Shown piece by piece: positions 54,842 to 64,000 of a DNA stretch of 64,000 nucleotides; position 1 is the first letter of the stretch, and each line of letters starts with the position of its first letter. Made by a program: the position numbers and the translations under genes. Under the pieces are notes generated by a model. That model made no database searches, had not been told where the DNA came from, and was given only the letters and a program-made list of their open reading frames with translations. The DNA is from Elmis aenea. Its lineage: Eukaryota > Arthropoda > Insecta > Coleoptera > Elmidae. Location of the stretch: contig OX393576.1 of assembly GCA_947652605.1 (NCBI GenBank), positions 62,100,966 to 62,164,965 on the forward strand, written 5' to 3'.

Positions 54842-57800
54842 GTAAAAATTGTAGAATTGCATCTACATTTCAAGCATTACCTTTCCTGTAGTATGAGATG
54901 TTATAATTTACATTGAATAGTTAAAAGCATGATAAAAGATTTACCTGTTGAGATGATAAATTTTGTAAAATAAAAACAAAATTTTGCAAAAAAACCTTTT
55001 GTTAAAATTTTATAAAAGCATTGAACATACACAAATTTTTCATTTAAACATAACACTTTAATTCCACCTTAAAAAACATTTACTTTGATAATCCGCTTAA
55101 AAACTAAATAGATCAAGTACACATTATTTATCAATTAATATTGTTGTTTTTTATACTTAATGTAAGATGAACTACAATAAAGAAAATGCTTTTAAGCCCA
55201 GGTCTAAAAATTAATTTTTTTGAAAGGGAAAATCAATTTAAAATGAAATTATATGTTGCAGTTCTACTGGTTGTGAAAAATGTGTCTGAATTTTAATTTT
55301 TACATGTAGTATTGTACTCGTATAAAAAGCTACTGTAATACTACAGTTGAATAGCCATTTATTAATAATTTTAAAATAAACTTGCTTAATTATGTGCAGA
55401 TATTTATATAGGGTGTTTCTTAATTATTGCGAAAACATTCGGATGGTGATTCCTTATCGAAAATTAAGGGAGGACATATTTTATAAATTTTTCTCATTAG
55501 ACGTCTCCTTTCGGAGTTATTCCCCCACCCCCCTAAAGGGGAGTGGTAAAATTAGGTTTTTATTTTATTTCTCAAATTTGGATATACAGTGTGTCCAAAA
55601 GGTATGGCATATGCTATATATCTCAGTAAATATCCTTGTTAGGGAAAATGTTTCGAATAAAAGTTGTTTGGTAGGTACTTACTTTTACACCATAAGACAA
55701 CATTTAAATATATTGTTTTTTCGAATAACAAAAGCGCAATGAAAAACAATTGATTTTTTTTAAATAGCAAGGTACCCCTATAGTATACTCGTTTGATAGA
55801 TTTTTTCTGTTTAATGATGGGGTCACCTTAAAAATTATGTTTATGCTAAGAGGCCGGAGAATATCGAGAATTTAAAAGATCGTATTAGGGAAATTACACC
55901 TGAAATGGTTGGGAATGTTATAAACGGGTTTAAAAACCGAGTTTATCATTGCCAAGCTGTAAATGGTTCACAGTTTGAACACTTATTGTAGATTTCGTCA
56001 AAAAAATGTATACATTTTAAATTTAATATGCTTAATGCCTAGCGAGGGCCTCGGTTACAATATAGTTTAAATCTTTTTCTGCCTAGGAGCACAAGTATTT
56101 TGATATCGTGTTTTTCTATTAATTTTATCACCAAACTATACCAAACACGCTATAATTATTAGCGCAGCCTGATATACTTTTTATAAAAGAATCGATTTAA
56201 TTCCACATCATCCGTAATCGAAGAAACATGCAAATATTATGAAAATTCAACGTATCAGAATACAGCAGGCATTAAATAACAACCATTGTATGAAAAATAA
56301 TTGTTATAAACAAAGTATTAATGTTGTTTGTACGGCTAACAGTTCCAATTACTAATCAGTCGGTTGTTTTAGTAATTAATCAATTAACAGTGGTAATTAG
56401 TGCATATTTTCAACGTGTTATTTAGGTTGTAGCAATTAAGGTGTTTGGAAGCCCACCTGGATGATAAATCACAGCTCACGAGTCAAAGCGATCTTATAAT
56501 TTTAAAAATATCGTTTTTATTTGTCTTTAAGGGGTGGTTAAATGTTCAGGGTTAATTTAAACAGTTTTTTTAAGTGGTGCTATGAAATACACCATGATTA
56601 TATTTCTAAGTATTCACAAGTTTATGCAATAAATAATTTATTCTATTTGTAAAAACAATCTTTTCTTTAAGAACATTTAATACTGTTAATACTGTACTCT
56701 TCTTGTTTATTATAAATATTCTTTAAGAAGAGATTATTCTTTCTGGAAAGACAAGTGATAGGCAATTAAACTTATGTGCACTTAAGTTTTATACGAATTA
56801 CTTGAATAATTCAAAAATTTATTGTATAACATTATTTTTTATGCATAATTATGTTTGAATAAATATTTATTAAAGTATATCCAACATTAGTACACAATAA
56901 ATCTTCTGCAAATCGTTAATTTTCCGTTTGGTTTAGTATTTGAGTCGTATGTAATCTTTTAATTCGGTGCAAATGTTTATAATGGTTTGTTCTGTGTCTG
57001 ACAAATTGCCTGTTTATATAGAATGTTCATTTTTACCGTTAGGTATTTAACGTGTGAATGATTATATGTGGTTGATAATGCCATATTTTTGTTCTACTTA
57101 TTAATTGCTTTAACTCTATTTAAATAATATGTACAAATATAAAAGTCTTTGTGCGTTAATAATTGCGATTTTGCCTTGCGATATTTTAAAATAATTTTTG
57201 TTGTATCTAGATTTTCATCGACAATGAATTTGTTGATGCAGTCAGCAAAAAAACGTTTCCTACCATTAATCCCGTGAATGGCAAAAAAATAATTGATGTA
57301 GCAGAAGGCGATAAGGTAACTGCATTAATTAAAAATATGAATTAACAAATATTTAACATACACTCATGTGTATGAGAATGAATTACAGTAGCTATTTTTA
57401 GGCCGACGTTAATTTGGCTGTTAAAGCTGCTAAAGCTGCATTTGCCAGAGGTTCACCATGGAGAAATATGGATGCGTCTGCAAGAGGTCAACTAATAGTA
57501 AAAGTAATAATTTTTCTATATAATTATTACCCAATAATTACTTGCTTTAGAAGTTTCATTATTCATTTTTTACTAAGAAGTGATTCTTAATCCTACGTTT
57601 ATTTCAGCAGAAATATTTCTATGCATACCTTCTCTAATTTTAGTTAGCTGATCTGATGATTCGTGATGCAGAAGAACTAGCAGCTTTAGAAACTTTGGAC
57701 AATGGAAAGCCTTACGCCAATGCTTTAGCTGAAACTCATGGTTCAGCTGGTGTATTTAAATACTACGCTGGTTATTGCGATAAAATTCATGGAAAAACTA

Positions 57801-59449
57801 TTCCAGCAGGTTATTAAAGTTTTAAAAATGTCTAACACCTCATTTAACAACACGTTTTTCAGATGGAAATCTCTTTGCCATGACCCGTAAAGAACCAATC
57901 GGTGTTGTGGGACAAATAATACCTTGGAATTATCCCATTTTAATGCTTACCTGGAAATGGGCTCTTGCTTTATCTACAGGGTGTACAGTGGTCATGAAAC
58001 CAGCTGAGCAAACTCCTTTGACAGCATTAGCTCTGGCAGCTCTTGCTAAAGAAGCTGGCTTTCCTAAAGGAGTCATCAATGTTGTTCCTGGATATGGGCC
58101 AACTGCTGGTGCAGCAATCGTGGAACATCCTGAAATCCACAAGGTCGCATTTACAGGATCCACCGAGGTATATTGACTTTTATTTTACTCCAAACCAATT
58201 ATACACAATTTTTAATCGTTTTATGGAAATTTAGAGTAAAACGCAAAATAAAATTGTATGTAGGACAATTTTTACGATAGAGGTGCCGATTTTTTGGCGC
58301 TTTTAATACATTTTAGGCGTCTGCAATCAATTGGAGTAATGGAAACTACTCATAATCCTTTTTTGTAATATTATTTTTACTAATTAACAGGTTGGCCGTC
58401 TTGTAATGAGAGAAGCAGCTAATTCCAATCTTAAAAAGGTGTCCTTGGAACTTGGAGGCAAGAGTCCTTTGGTAGTCTTTGATGATGTTAATCGTAAGTG
58501 ACTGTTATAGGGCTTTTTTAAATTTTAATAATGTGATGAAGTGTTGAATGTTTTAATTATAATTGCAATTATAGTGGATGAAGCTGTAGAAATAGCCCAT
58601 GAGGCTCTTTTCACAAACCATGGCCAGTGCTGCTGTGCTGGTTCTCGAACATACGTCCAAGCTGGCATTTACGACGCTTTCGTAAAGAAAGCTGCTGAAA
58701 AAGCTAAATCCAGAAAGATTGGAAATCCTTACTTAGCTGAAATCCAGCAAGGACCACAGGTACATAAAAATTAACCGTTGTTTTAAAGCTTGCATGTTTG
58801 ATCCATTTCTGTTTTTAAGATTGATCAAATTCAATTTGATAAGATCTTGGCTTTGATTGAGAGTGGCAAGAAGGAAGGCGCACATGTGGTAGCAGGAGGT
58901 GAACGCATGGGCACTGAAGGATTTTTCATAAAACCCACCGTTTTTTCTAACGTTAGCGACAAAATGACCATCGCAAGAGAAGAGGTACTTCTTCACTTCA
59001 AGCCCGAACAATTCTCTTATGTAATTTTTCATTCTTATAGATATTCGGCCCTGTGCAATGCATTTTGAAATTTAACACCATGGAAGAAGTAATTGAACGT
59101 GCAAACGACACAAGCTATGGTTTAGCCGCCGGCATAATCACCAACGATATCAACAAAGCTTTGGTATATTCTCAAGCAGTTGAAGCTGGCAGTGTTTGGT
59201 AATTATATAAAGATAACAGAACAATCACTTTTACTACTGTTTGCGTTTTAGGGTGAACTGCTACAATGCTGTAACTCCTCAGATTCCATTTGGAGGGTAT
59301 AAGCAATCAGGAATTGGAAGAGAAATGTAAGTAGATGTGGCATTAACAGTAAGGAAATAAACTGAATGTTTCTTTATAGGGGAGAAGATGCACTTGAAGA
59401 TTATTTGGAAACCAAATCCATTGTTATTAAAGTGCCTCTAAAGAATTAA
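54803..59449 (+). CDS. ALDH1-type NAD(P)-dependent aldehyde dehydrogenase, complete, 11 exons
   Basis: Oxidises aldehydes to carboxylic acids; no signal or mitochondrial presequence is visible, so probably cytosolic. Exons: 54803-54841, 57211-57315, 57402-57503, 57644-57809, 57863-58167, 58391-58493, 58575-58759, 58820-58984, 59041-59198, 59252-59326, 59380-59449, giving 490 residues, the usual ALDH1 length. Catalytic residues are all present: Asn160 (IPWN), Lys183 (KPAEQ), Gly236 (FTGSTEVG), Glu259 (LELGGKS), nucleophile Cys293 (GQCCCAG), Glu390 before IFGPV. The start is [13 protein letters not shown], confirmed by the matching first exon in the paralogue. The first intron (2.4 kb) holds a truncated mariner-like element. 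Substrate (retinal or other aldehyde) cannot be told from sequence. Confidence 0.97.
55411..55585 (+). repeat. Isolated TATAGGGTGTTTCTTAATTA terminus
   Basis: Looks like the left end of another ACAGGGTG-class element, running into the mariner-like fragment that starts at 55586. No partner end was seen. Confidence 0.35.
55586..56000. mobile_element. Truncated mariner-like element (copy of 4121-4520)
   Basis: Left end ACAGTGTGTCCAAAAGGTAT and the following 400 bp track the left half of 4121-4860, including the transposase end; the right arm is missing. In the first intron of ALDH gene 1. Confidence 0.85.
55857..55991 (+). pseudogene. C-terminal fragment of mariner-like transposase (copy 2)
   Basis: Same 44 codons and TAG as at 4374-4508, with one amino-acid difference (ITPEMV for ITLEMV). 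Confidence 0.8.
57211..57315 (+). CDS. ALDH gene 1, exon 2
   Basis: 35 codons, [20 protein letters not shown] to DVAEGDK; the N-terminal beta strand of the ALDH fold. Acceptor ATCTAG, donor GTAACT. Confidence 0.95.
57402..57503 (+). CDS. ALDH gene 1, exon 3
   Basis: 34 codons, [20 protein letters not shown] onwards, ending QLIVK; start of the NAD-binding domain helices. Confidence 0.95.
57644..57809 (+). CDS. ALDH gene 1, exon 4
   Basis: 166 nt, phase 0 to 1. Contains ETLDNGKPY and [18 protein letters not shown], standard ALDH1/2 blocks. Confidence 0.96.
57863..58167 (+). CDS. ALDH gene 1, exon 5: cofactor-binding region
   Basis: 305 nt. Contains [20 protein letters not shown] (catalytic Asn160), [14 protein letters not shown] (Lys183) and KVAFTGSTE, the Rossmann-type NAD site. 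Confidence 0.97.
58391..58493 (+). CDS. ALDH gene 1, exon 6: general base Glu
   Basis: 103 nt, phase 0 to 1. Contains [18 protein letters not shown] with Glu259, the general base. Confidence 0.97.
58575..58759 (+). CDS. ALDH gene 1, exon 7: catalytic cysteine
   Basis: 185 nt. Contains [17 protein letters not shown]; the middle Cys (293) is the nucleophile. Ends in LAEIQQGPQ. Confidence 0.97.
58820..58984 (+). CDS. ALDH gene 1, exon 8
   Basis: 55 codons, [20 protein letters not shown] to MTIAREE; the last Glu (390) is the conserved cofactor-contacting residue. Confidence 0.96.
59041..59198 (+). CDS. ALDH gene 1, exon 9
   Basis: 158 nt. Starts [20 protein letters not shown] and continues through [16 protein letters not shown] to AGSV plus two bases of Trp. 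Confidence 0.96.
59252..59326 (+). CDS. ALDH gene 1, exon 10
   Basis: 75 nt. Encodes (W)[20 protein letters not shown] then IGRE, the conserved C-terminal ALDH block. Confidence 0.95.
59380..59449 (+). CDS. ALDH gene 1, exon 11 and stop
   Basis: Encodes (M)[20 protein letters not shown] then KN and TAA. An ATTAAA poly(A)-signal candidate lies about 60 bp downstream, at 59511. Confidence 0.95.
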
Positions 59450-59510
59450 ACTACAAACCAATATGAATTATTTTAAAATGAATATTGTGATTTTTGTACA
59501 CAGCTGAGTT

Positions 59511-59516
59511 ATTAAA
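59511..59516 (+). terminator. Candidate poly(A) signal ATTAAA of ALDH gene 1
   Basis: ATTAAA 62 bp after the stop codon. A common variant signal; not decisive in AT-rich DNA. Confidence 0.35.
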
Positions 59517-59824
59517 AATAATATATAATTAAGAATCTATGTCCTTTCTTAACCAATTTAAACATAAAAACAAAAGTTCCTCACTTAAAATGCAAATTCC
59601 TTCGTTCAACCATAAAATGTTGTTTCTACGTTGAATCTTTAAACAAATTGTTTATTAAAGCAAAAACTCTAGAATTACAGAAGTTACTAATTTGCAACTA
59701 TTTGTTTTTGCCAAATTGATTGTTTATATAGCAAAATTATAGCTTTATAGGTACGTGTTTTAGATAGCTGTATTTGAATTCGCGAAAGAGAAAATTAACA
59801 TTAAATATGAAGTAATAAATGACC

Positions 59825-59890
59825 CAGGGTCGCATTTACCATTAGGCGCATACTAAGGGCTTAGCTTTTTGAGGGGCCTTACTTTATTTA
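59825..59890. repeat. hAT-type end fragment, CAGGGTCGCATTTACC
   Basis: Resembles the CAGGGCCGGATTTA end of the element at 43329-43735 and is followed by AGGGGCCTTA-type sequence, but no second end was found. Confidence 0.35.
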
Positions 59891-60199
59891 CCACGACTAT
59901 GGCTATGGGTTCATTAAAAAAAGTTTTTTTTTTCTCGTGTCATTGACGCATGGGTTGTTAGATTTATCTTTAAAAATAAGTAAGTTATTGCAATATTATT
60001 GTTCTTGTTAAGTATAATCAAAGTGGCGATTGAAAAAAAAACATTACATAAATAAACAAGCTGTACTTAATTAAACACATAGAAAATTTAAAATTTAAAA
60101 CTTAAATAATTTAAGATATTTTTCACATTTCATAATAATTTATGATTTTTCGATTACTGTTACTATTAAATCTTAACTATAACATTTATGTTGAAGGTG

Positions 60200-60780
60200 T
60201 AGGTAGTCCTCTCTCCTTGGGCAATACAAATTCTACACTTTGTAGATAACAATGTTGAATCTGCTGAATCTGTTCTGTGGATCACTCGTACCATACCTTC
60301 CCATGCACCTTGGACTTTCTTCACGGACGACTGCATATTACCACTGTCAAGGATGTTTGTTACTCACGCTGCTTGCGGAAATTGGGCTTTGTACCCTGCA
60401 TACACTCGCTAAATCCCTTGGACTTTGTACCCTTACATGCTATGTGGTATGTGGTCATCATCGCATACCTGCGCTTTTTAAACATCTGACTAAAGGCCTC
60501 TACTCACCAACCAATTTGTCGGTACAACTGCGACCATTTCGATAAATTGTTTAATGTGTAGTCTGTCACCGGACCAACCCGACAGTTGGACAAGTTGGAA
60601 CGGTCGGGTGGCCAGACCATCCAACAAGGTAACCGCCCCACCACATTTCTCTAGATAAGGACTAAAAACCGAAAATTTTACGCTATTTATAAATTTGTTA
60701 TCCACAAAATGGCATCAAGCCAAAATAATAAAACAAGTTGGACGTTTATGCTGTGTTGGTTGGACTGGTCGAGAGGCATT
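60200..60780. other. GC-richer island of unknown nature between the ALDH genes
   Basis: About 580 bp that is clearly richer in GC than its flanks and open for 97 codons on + and 71 on -. Neither frame resembles a known protein or has splice support. It contains repeated ACAAGTTGGA motifs (about 60589 and 60735). Confidence 0.3.
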
Positions 60781-61111
60781 TTACCAAGAAAAATAAACTC
60801 TTTAACATACTAAAATTTTAAAAAAATTGTTGCAGCCGTTTTTGAAAAAAAAAATTCAAAATTTTGAATTTTGTAAATAATTTCGCAATTTTAAATATAA
60901 CCAAAAAAAGTTATGAGGACTTTTTGTAGAAATTAACATAGACTACAATCCTACATAAACAGATTTTTTTTATCTATCACTGTTCTTACGTAATTTAGGG
61001 TTGTCGTTTTAACTTAACATTAGTCATTATTTGAAAAATTAAATATTTGCACGCACTTTCTAGAATACTTTTAAAGAAAACTACTATAATAAATTTACAT
61101 TTTTAACGTCT

Positions 61112-61270
61112 GCCACATACACACACGCACACACGCCCATACACACGAACGTCATCGCGAAAATAGTCAAAACGGGTTCAGGGGTCCTCAAAACGTGTAT
61201 AACCGTCGAAATCTGGAATTCGAAAATTTTCGCGATCACAGTAGTTTCTTCATACTACGTATGGCGAAAG
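61112..61270. repeat. CA-rich microsatellite plus linked repeat sequence
   Basis: CACACGCACACACGCCC-type run followed by TCGCGAAAATAGTCAAAACG and ending TACTACGTATGGCGAAAGTA. The fixed association looks like the end of an interspersed repeat rather than a chance microsatellite; family not identified. Confidence 0.4.
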
Positions 61271-61957
61271 TAAAAAATGACACCTTACTTAACCATGCAA
61301 AATTAATAAGTTGTAAATGTTGGCTCCCCTGATTATTTTACGACAAAAGTGTAAACAACGTAAGATTTTTTACTTGCATTTTCAATTCCTACTTATATAT
61401 CTCATTTTGTTACGTTACTGAGTTTTTATGAAACAAAACACTTGTCATTCAACAAATACCAGCAAAAATTACACCCACTGCTGCCAAAAATTATATTTAA
61501 AAAAAATAATTTATAATTAAATATAAAGGGCGGCAAAGATAATTTTTGCACATGGCGGCGGAAAAATTAGATCGGGTCCTTGAATGAAATGTCGAATAAT
61601 TTTTGTTTATCGCTATGATTCATTATCTAATAATACACGTAATTGCTGCTCTTAAATATTGTTAAGTCATGGAACCAAAACAATAATATATAGAAGTGAA
61701 GCGGCACATAGTTTTCAAATAAGTTTAATATAGATAGATACAAAGCCTTACAATTTCTTAATATATATTTGTTAGCAAAATCTGATTTCATACGTCGTAA
61801 TTATTTACATCTAAGAAATCTTTTTAAGCTATAAATTCGTATTGCATTCATTGAACACTTTGATTTACTACATGTGTTAACCGCTTCGCTTTAATCATGA
61901 GTTATTTAAACAATTTGAAACGATGATAGGCACTATGCTTGAGTACTGCCGTCAAAC

Positions 61958-61964
61958 TTATAAG
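61958..61964 (+). promoter_or_regulatory. TATA-like element of ALDH gene 2
   Basis: TTATAAG about 50 bp before the ATG at 62014. Weaker than the corresponding element of the first gene. Confidence 0.25.
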
Positions 61965-62013
61965 TGTCGAATTTTATAATATGTGTTCACTTCTGAATAT
62001 TAAAAGAAGCACG

Positions 62014-62052
62014 ATGGCAACTAACCACGTACCAGTAATTAAATATACTAAG
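62014..62052 (+). CDS. ALDH gene 2, exon 1
   Basis: 13 codons, [13 protein letters not shown], donor AAG|GTAACT. An upstream in-frame ORF exists, but this ATG matches the paralogue start. Confidence 0.9.
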
Positions 62053-64000
62053 GTAACTTTTTTTTATAAACAAAGTACTTTGTTGTATAATTTATACTAC
62101 AGTAGAGTTTTATTTAAAAGTGCCAAAATGTAGTCTTTTTCGTTGTATGTTTTTTAATATTTGTTTTGAACCATAAAGCTGTAATTTTTATTTGTCATCT
62201 ATTCGTTTTTGTGTGTGTAGGGATGTATATTTATTTATAATGTCGTATCGTATTTCATACAACGTTCAATTTAATCACCTTTATTTTCAAACCAATTTTT
62301 TGCCATAATTAAATCTTACATATTCCAGTTATTTATAAATAATGAGTTCGTGAACTCAGTGAGTGGAAAAACTTTTCCTACCACAGATCCTGCTACAGAA
62401 AAAGTAATTGCTCATGTTGCAGAAGGAGATAAGGTAAATATCTTATGGTAAGATTTAAAATTTTCTAGAACTCATTTTGTTTTTAAGGAAGATATCGACT
62501 TAGCAGTAAAAGCTGCAAAAGCTGCTTTTGCTCGTGGATCTGAATGGAGAAAAATGGATGCATCAGCCAGGGGCGATCTTATGTTAAAAGTAAGTCATTT
62601 TAAATAGAATTCAGATTCATGTTTTCAGAGAAACTCGGCATAAAGTGGTTATATTAATATGTATATAAAATAAAACAGGAGTATACGTTAAAATAGATGC
62701 AATTTTGGTTTAACAATAAGTACATATCTTATTTGTTAAAAGTGTAGTTTCTTGCAAAAAAGAGTCTTAAAGCAAATTAATACATTTTTTTATTTGAAAA
62801 TTTGATGAATTCATGTAAATCTTTAATGAACTAGGAGTTGCAAAATGAAAAAGTTGCTTCGTCAAAGCTTCATTTTAAGATAAGTACATATATCTGCTGG
62901 TGTCTGATGTTAATTAATTACATATGTGTGATATAATAATTATATTATTTAATTACACTAAAGATTTCAAAGAGATACTGTTGCTGATTCTATATTACTC
63001 TTCTTTAAGTAAGACGATAAACTGAAATATGTTTTGAATTGATATACATTTATGTGGAAGCAAATCGATAAATAAGTAATACTCCTAATATTTTAACATT
63101 TTAGCTTGCTGCTTTAATTGAACGCGATATACAAGAATTGGCCCTCGTAGAAGCTATAGACGGTGGTAAACCTTTTCCACATACAATCTACGAAATTCAA
63201 CTTGCAATAAGTGCCTTGAAATACTACGCAGGTCTGTGCGATAAAATTCAAGGAAACACAATACCAGCTGGTAATTGATTTCTATTTACCACATAATAAT
63301 TTCAATTAATGCACAATTATTTGCAGATGGTGGTTTATTTGCTTTAACGCGGAAAGAACCTGTCGGTGTTGTGGGACAAATTATACCATGGAACGCACCG
63401 TTTATTATGGTGATATGGAAATGGTCCATGGCTTTGGCAGCTGGTTGTACTATTGTTTTAAAACCAGCAGAACAAACACCATTAACTGCATTAATGGCAG
63501 CTGCTTTGGCTAAAGAAGCTGGATTTCCTAAAGGTGTCATCAATGTTGTAACAGGATTTGGCCCAAGCGCTGGTGGAGCAATTGTTGCACACGGTGACGT
63601 CAATAAAGTTGCTTTTACAGGATCTACAGAGGTAAATAATTTATTGTGGCTTTGACATTTTTTTAAATAAAACCCAGTTGCAAAAATTGAGAAAGATGAC
63701 ATGCCCCATGAATCTCTTTGACTATTGGAGGTGCTCAATTGCAAAGCGATTCATATAACTTTAGAGTTTGAGTCTGGTAATCTTTAAGCTTTTGCAAAAG
63801 ACTTAATCATGATAAGGAAGTGACAAAATGCACAAAATATTTAAAATTAAGAATTGAAATTGAAAATTGTTGGGACTGTTTTAAAATGGAACAATATTTA
63901 TCGTTGTAGGTAGGGCACAAAATCATGGAAGAAGCAGGAAAATCAAATCTAAAACGGGTATCCTTAGAACTTGGAGGAAAAAGTCCTCTGGTGATATTTG
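62014..64000 (+). CDS. Second ALDH1-type aldehyde dehydrogenase, 3'-truncated by window end
   Basis: Tandem paralogue of the ALDH gene 2.6 kb upstream. Exons in the window: 62014-62052, 62329-62433, 62488-62589, 63105-63270, 63327-63631, 63910 onward, encoding 269 residues before the sequence ends. Catalytic Asn160, Lys183, Gly236 and Glu259 are seen; the Cys nucleophile lies beyond the window. Exons 1-5 have exactly the same lengths and phases as in the first gene, but the protein differs at many places (for example [10 protein letters not shown] for [10 protein letters not shown]), so the duplication is not recent. Same reaction inferred; substrate may differ. Confidence 0.96.
62329..62433 (+). 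CDS. ALDH gene 2, exon 2
   Basis: 35 codons, [20 protein letters not shown] to HVAEGDK. Acceptor TTCCAG, donor GTAAAT. Confidence 0.95.
62488..62589 (+). CDS. ALDH gene 2, exon 3
   Basis: 34 codons, [20 protein letters not shown] to LMLK. The intron before it is only 54 bp. Confidence 0.95.
63105..63270 (+). CDS. ALDH gene 2, exon 4
   Basis: 166 nt, phase 0 to 1. [20 protein letters not shown] through [18 protein letters not shown]. Confidence 0.95.
63327..63631 (+). CDS. ALDH gene 2, exon 5: cofactor-binding region
   Basis: 305 nt. Contains [32 protein letters not shown] and VAFTGSTE, as in the neighbour. Confidence 0.97.
63910..64000 (+). CDS. ALDH gene 2, exon 6 (cut by window end)
   Basis: [20 protein letters not shown] then [10 protein letters not shown]; carries the general base Glu259. 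Continues past the window. Confidence 0.95.

Noticed and set aside
57930..58163. Minus-strand ORF over ALDH gene 1 exon 5
   Set aside because: Antisense shadow of the same conserved exon.
63286..63744. 152-codon minus-strand ORF over the second ALDH gene
   Set aside because: It is the antisense shadow of ALDH exon 5; the + strand protein has all family motifs.

Overview
The window is AT-rich eukaryotic nuclear DNA with GT-AG introns, in-frame exons of well-known animal proteins and a dense load of DNA transposons. Protein similarity and the transposon types point to an insect, plausibly a beetle; that last step is inference. No rRNA, tRNA, CRISPR array or bacterial-type operon was seen.

Three protein-coding loci are secure, all on the + strand. 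(1) Liprin-alpha, a synaptic and focal-adhesion scaffold: 17 exons between 30002 and 47138 encode about 1116 residues, from the N-terminal coiled coil through three SAM domains to the stop. The first N-terminal exon(s) were not found here. (2) A complete ALDH1-type aldehyde dehydrogenase of 11 exons and 490 residues, 54803-59449, with every expected catalytic residue. (3) A second ALDH1-type gene, 62014 to the window end, of which the first six exons (about 270 residues) are present. The first five exons of the two ALDH genes have identical lengths and phases, so they are tandem paralogues. An orphan exon-like ORF at 9066-9215 may be the first exon of another gene or an alternative first exon.

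Region by region: 1-30 kb is almost wholly intronic or intergenic and is packed with mobile elements. These are long snap-back inverted repeats with TACAGGGTG-like ends, a CAGTGGCG-type hAT element, a decayed Tc1/mariner/IS630-type transposon nested in another palindrome (13.1-16.5 kb), a three-level nest of mariner, foldback element and palindromic MITE (19.6-21.2 kb), a palindrome broken by a retroposed mRNA 3' end (23.3-24.6 kb), and a partly inverted satellite-like hAT element (25.3-27.2 kb). From 30 to 47 kb is liprin-alpha, with long palindromes and hAT MITEs in its introns. From 47 to 54.8 kb is intergenic, with a 1.1 kb tandem duplication whose second copy was hit by a 609 bp element. 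From 54.8 to 64 kb are the ALDH genes.

The most unusual overall signal is that at least six otherwise different long palindromes share both an outer TACAGGGTG-type end and an internal GGG(G/T)ATCTCG motif about 25-45 bp inside. This suggests one transposon lineage with a fixed subterminal site. No similarity search could be run; family names rest on recognised protein motifs, terminal sequences and target-site duplications.
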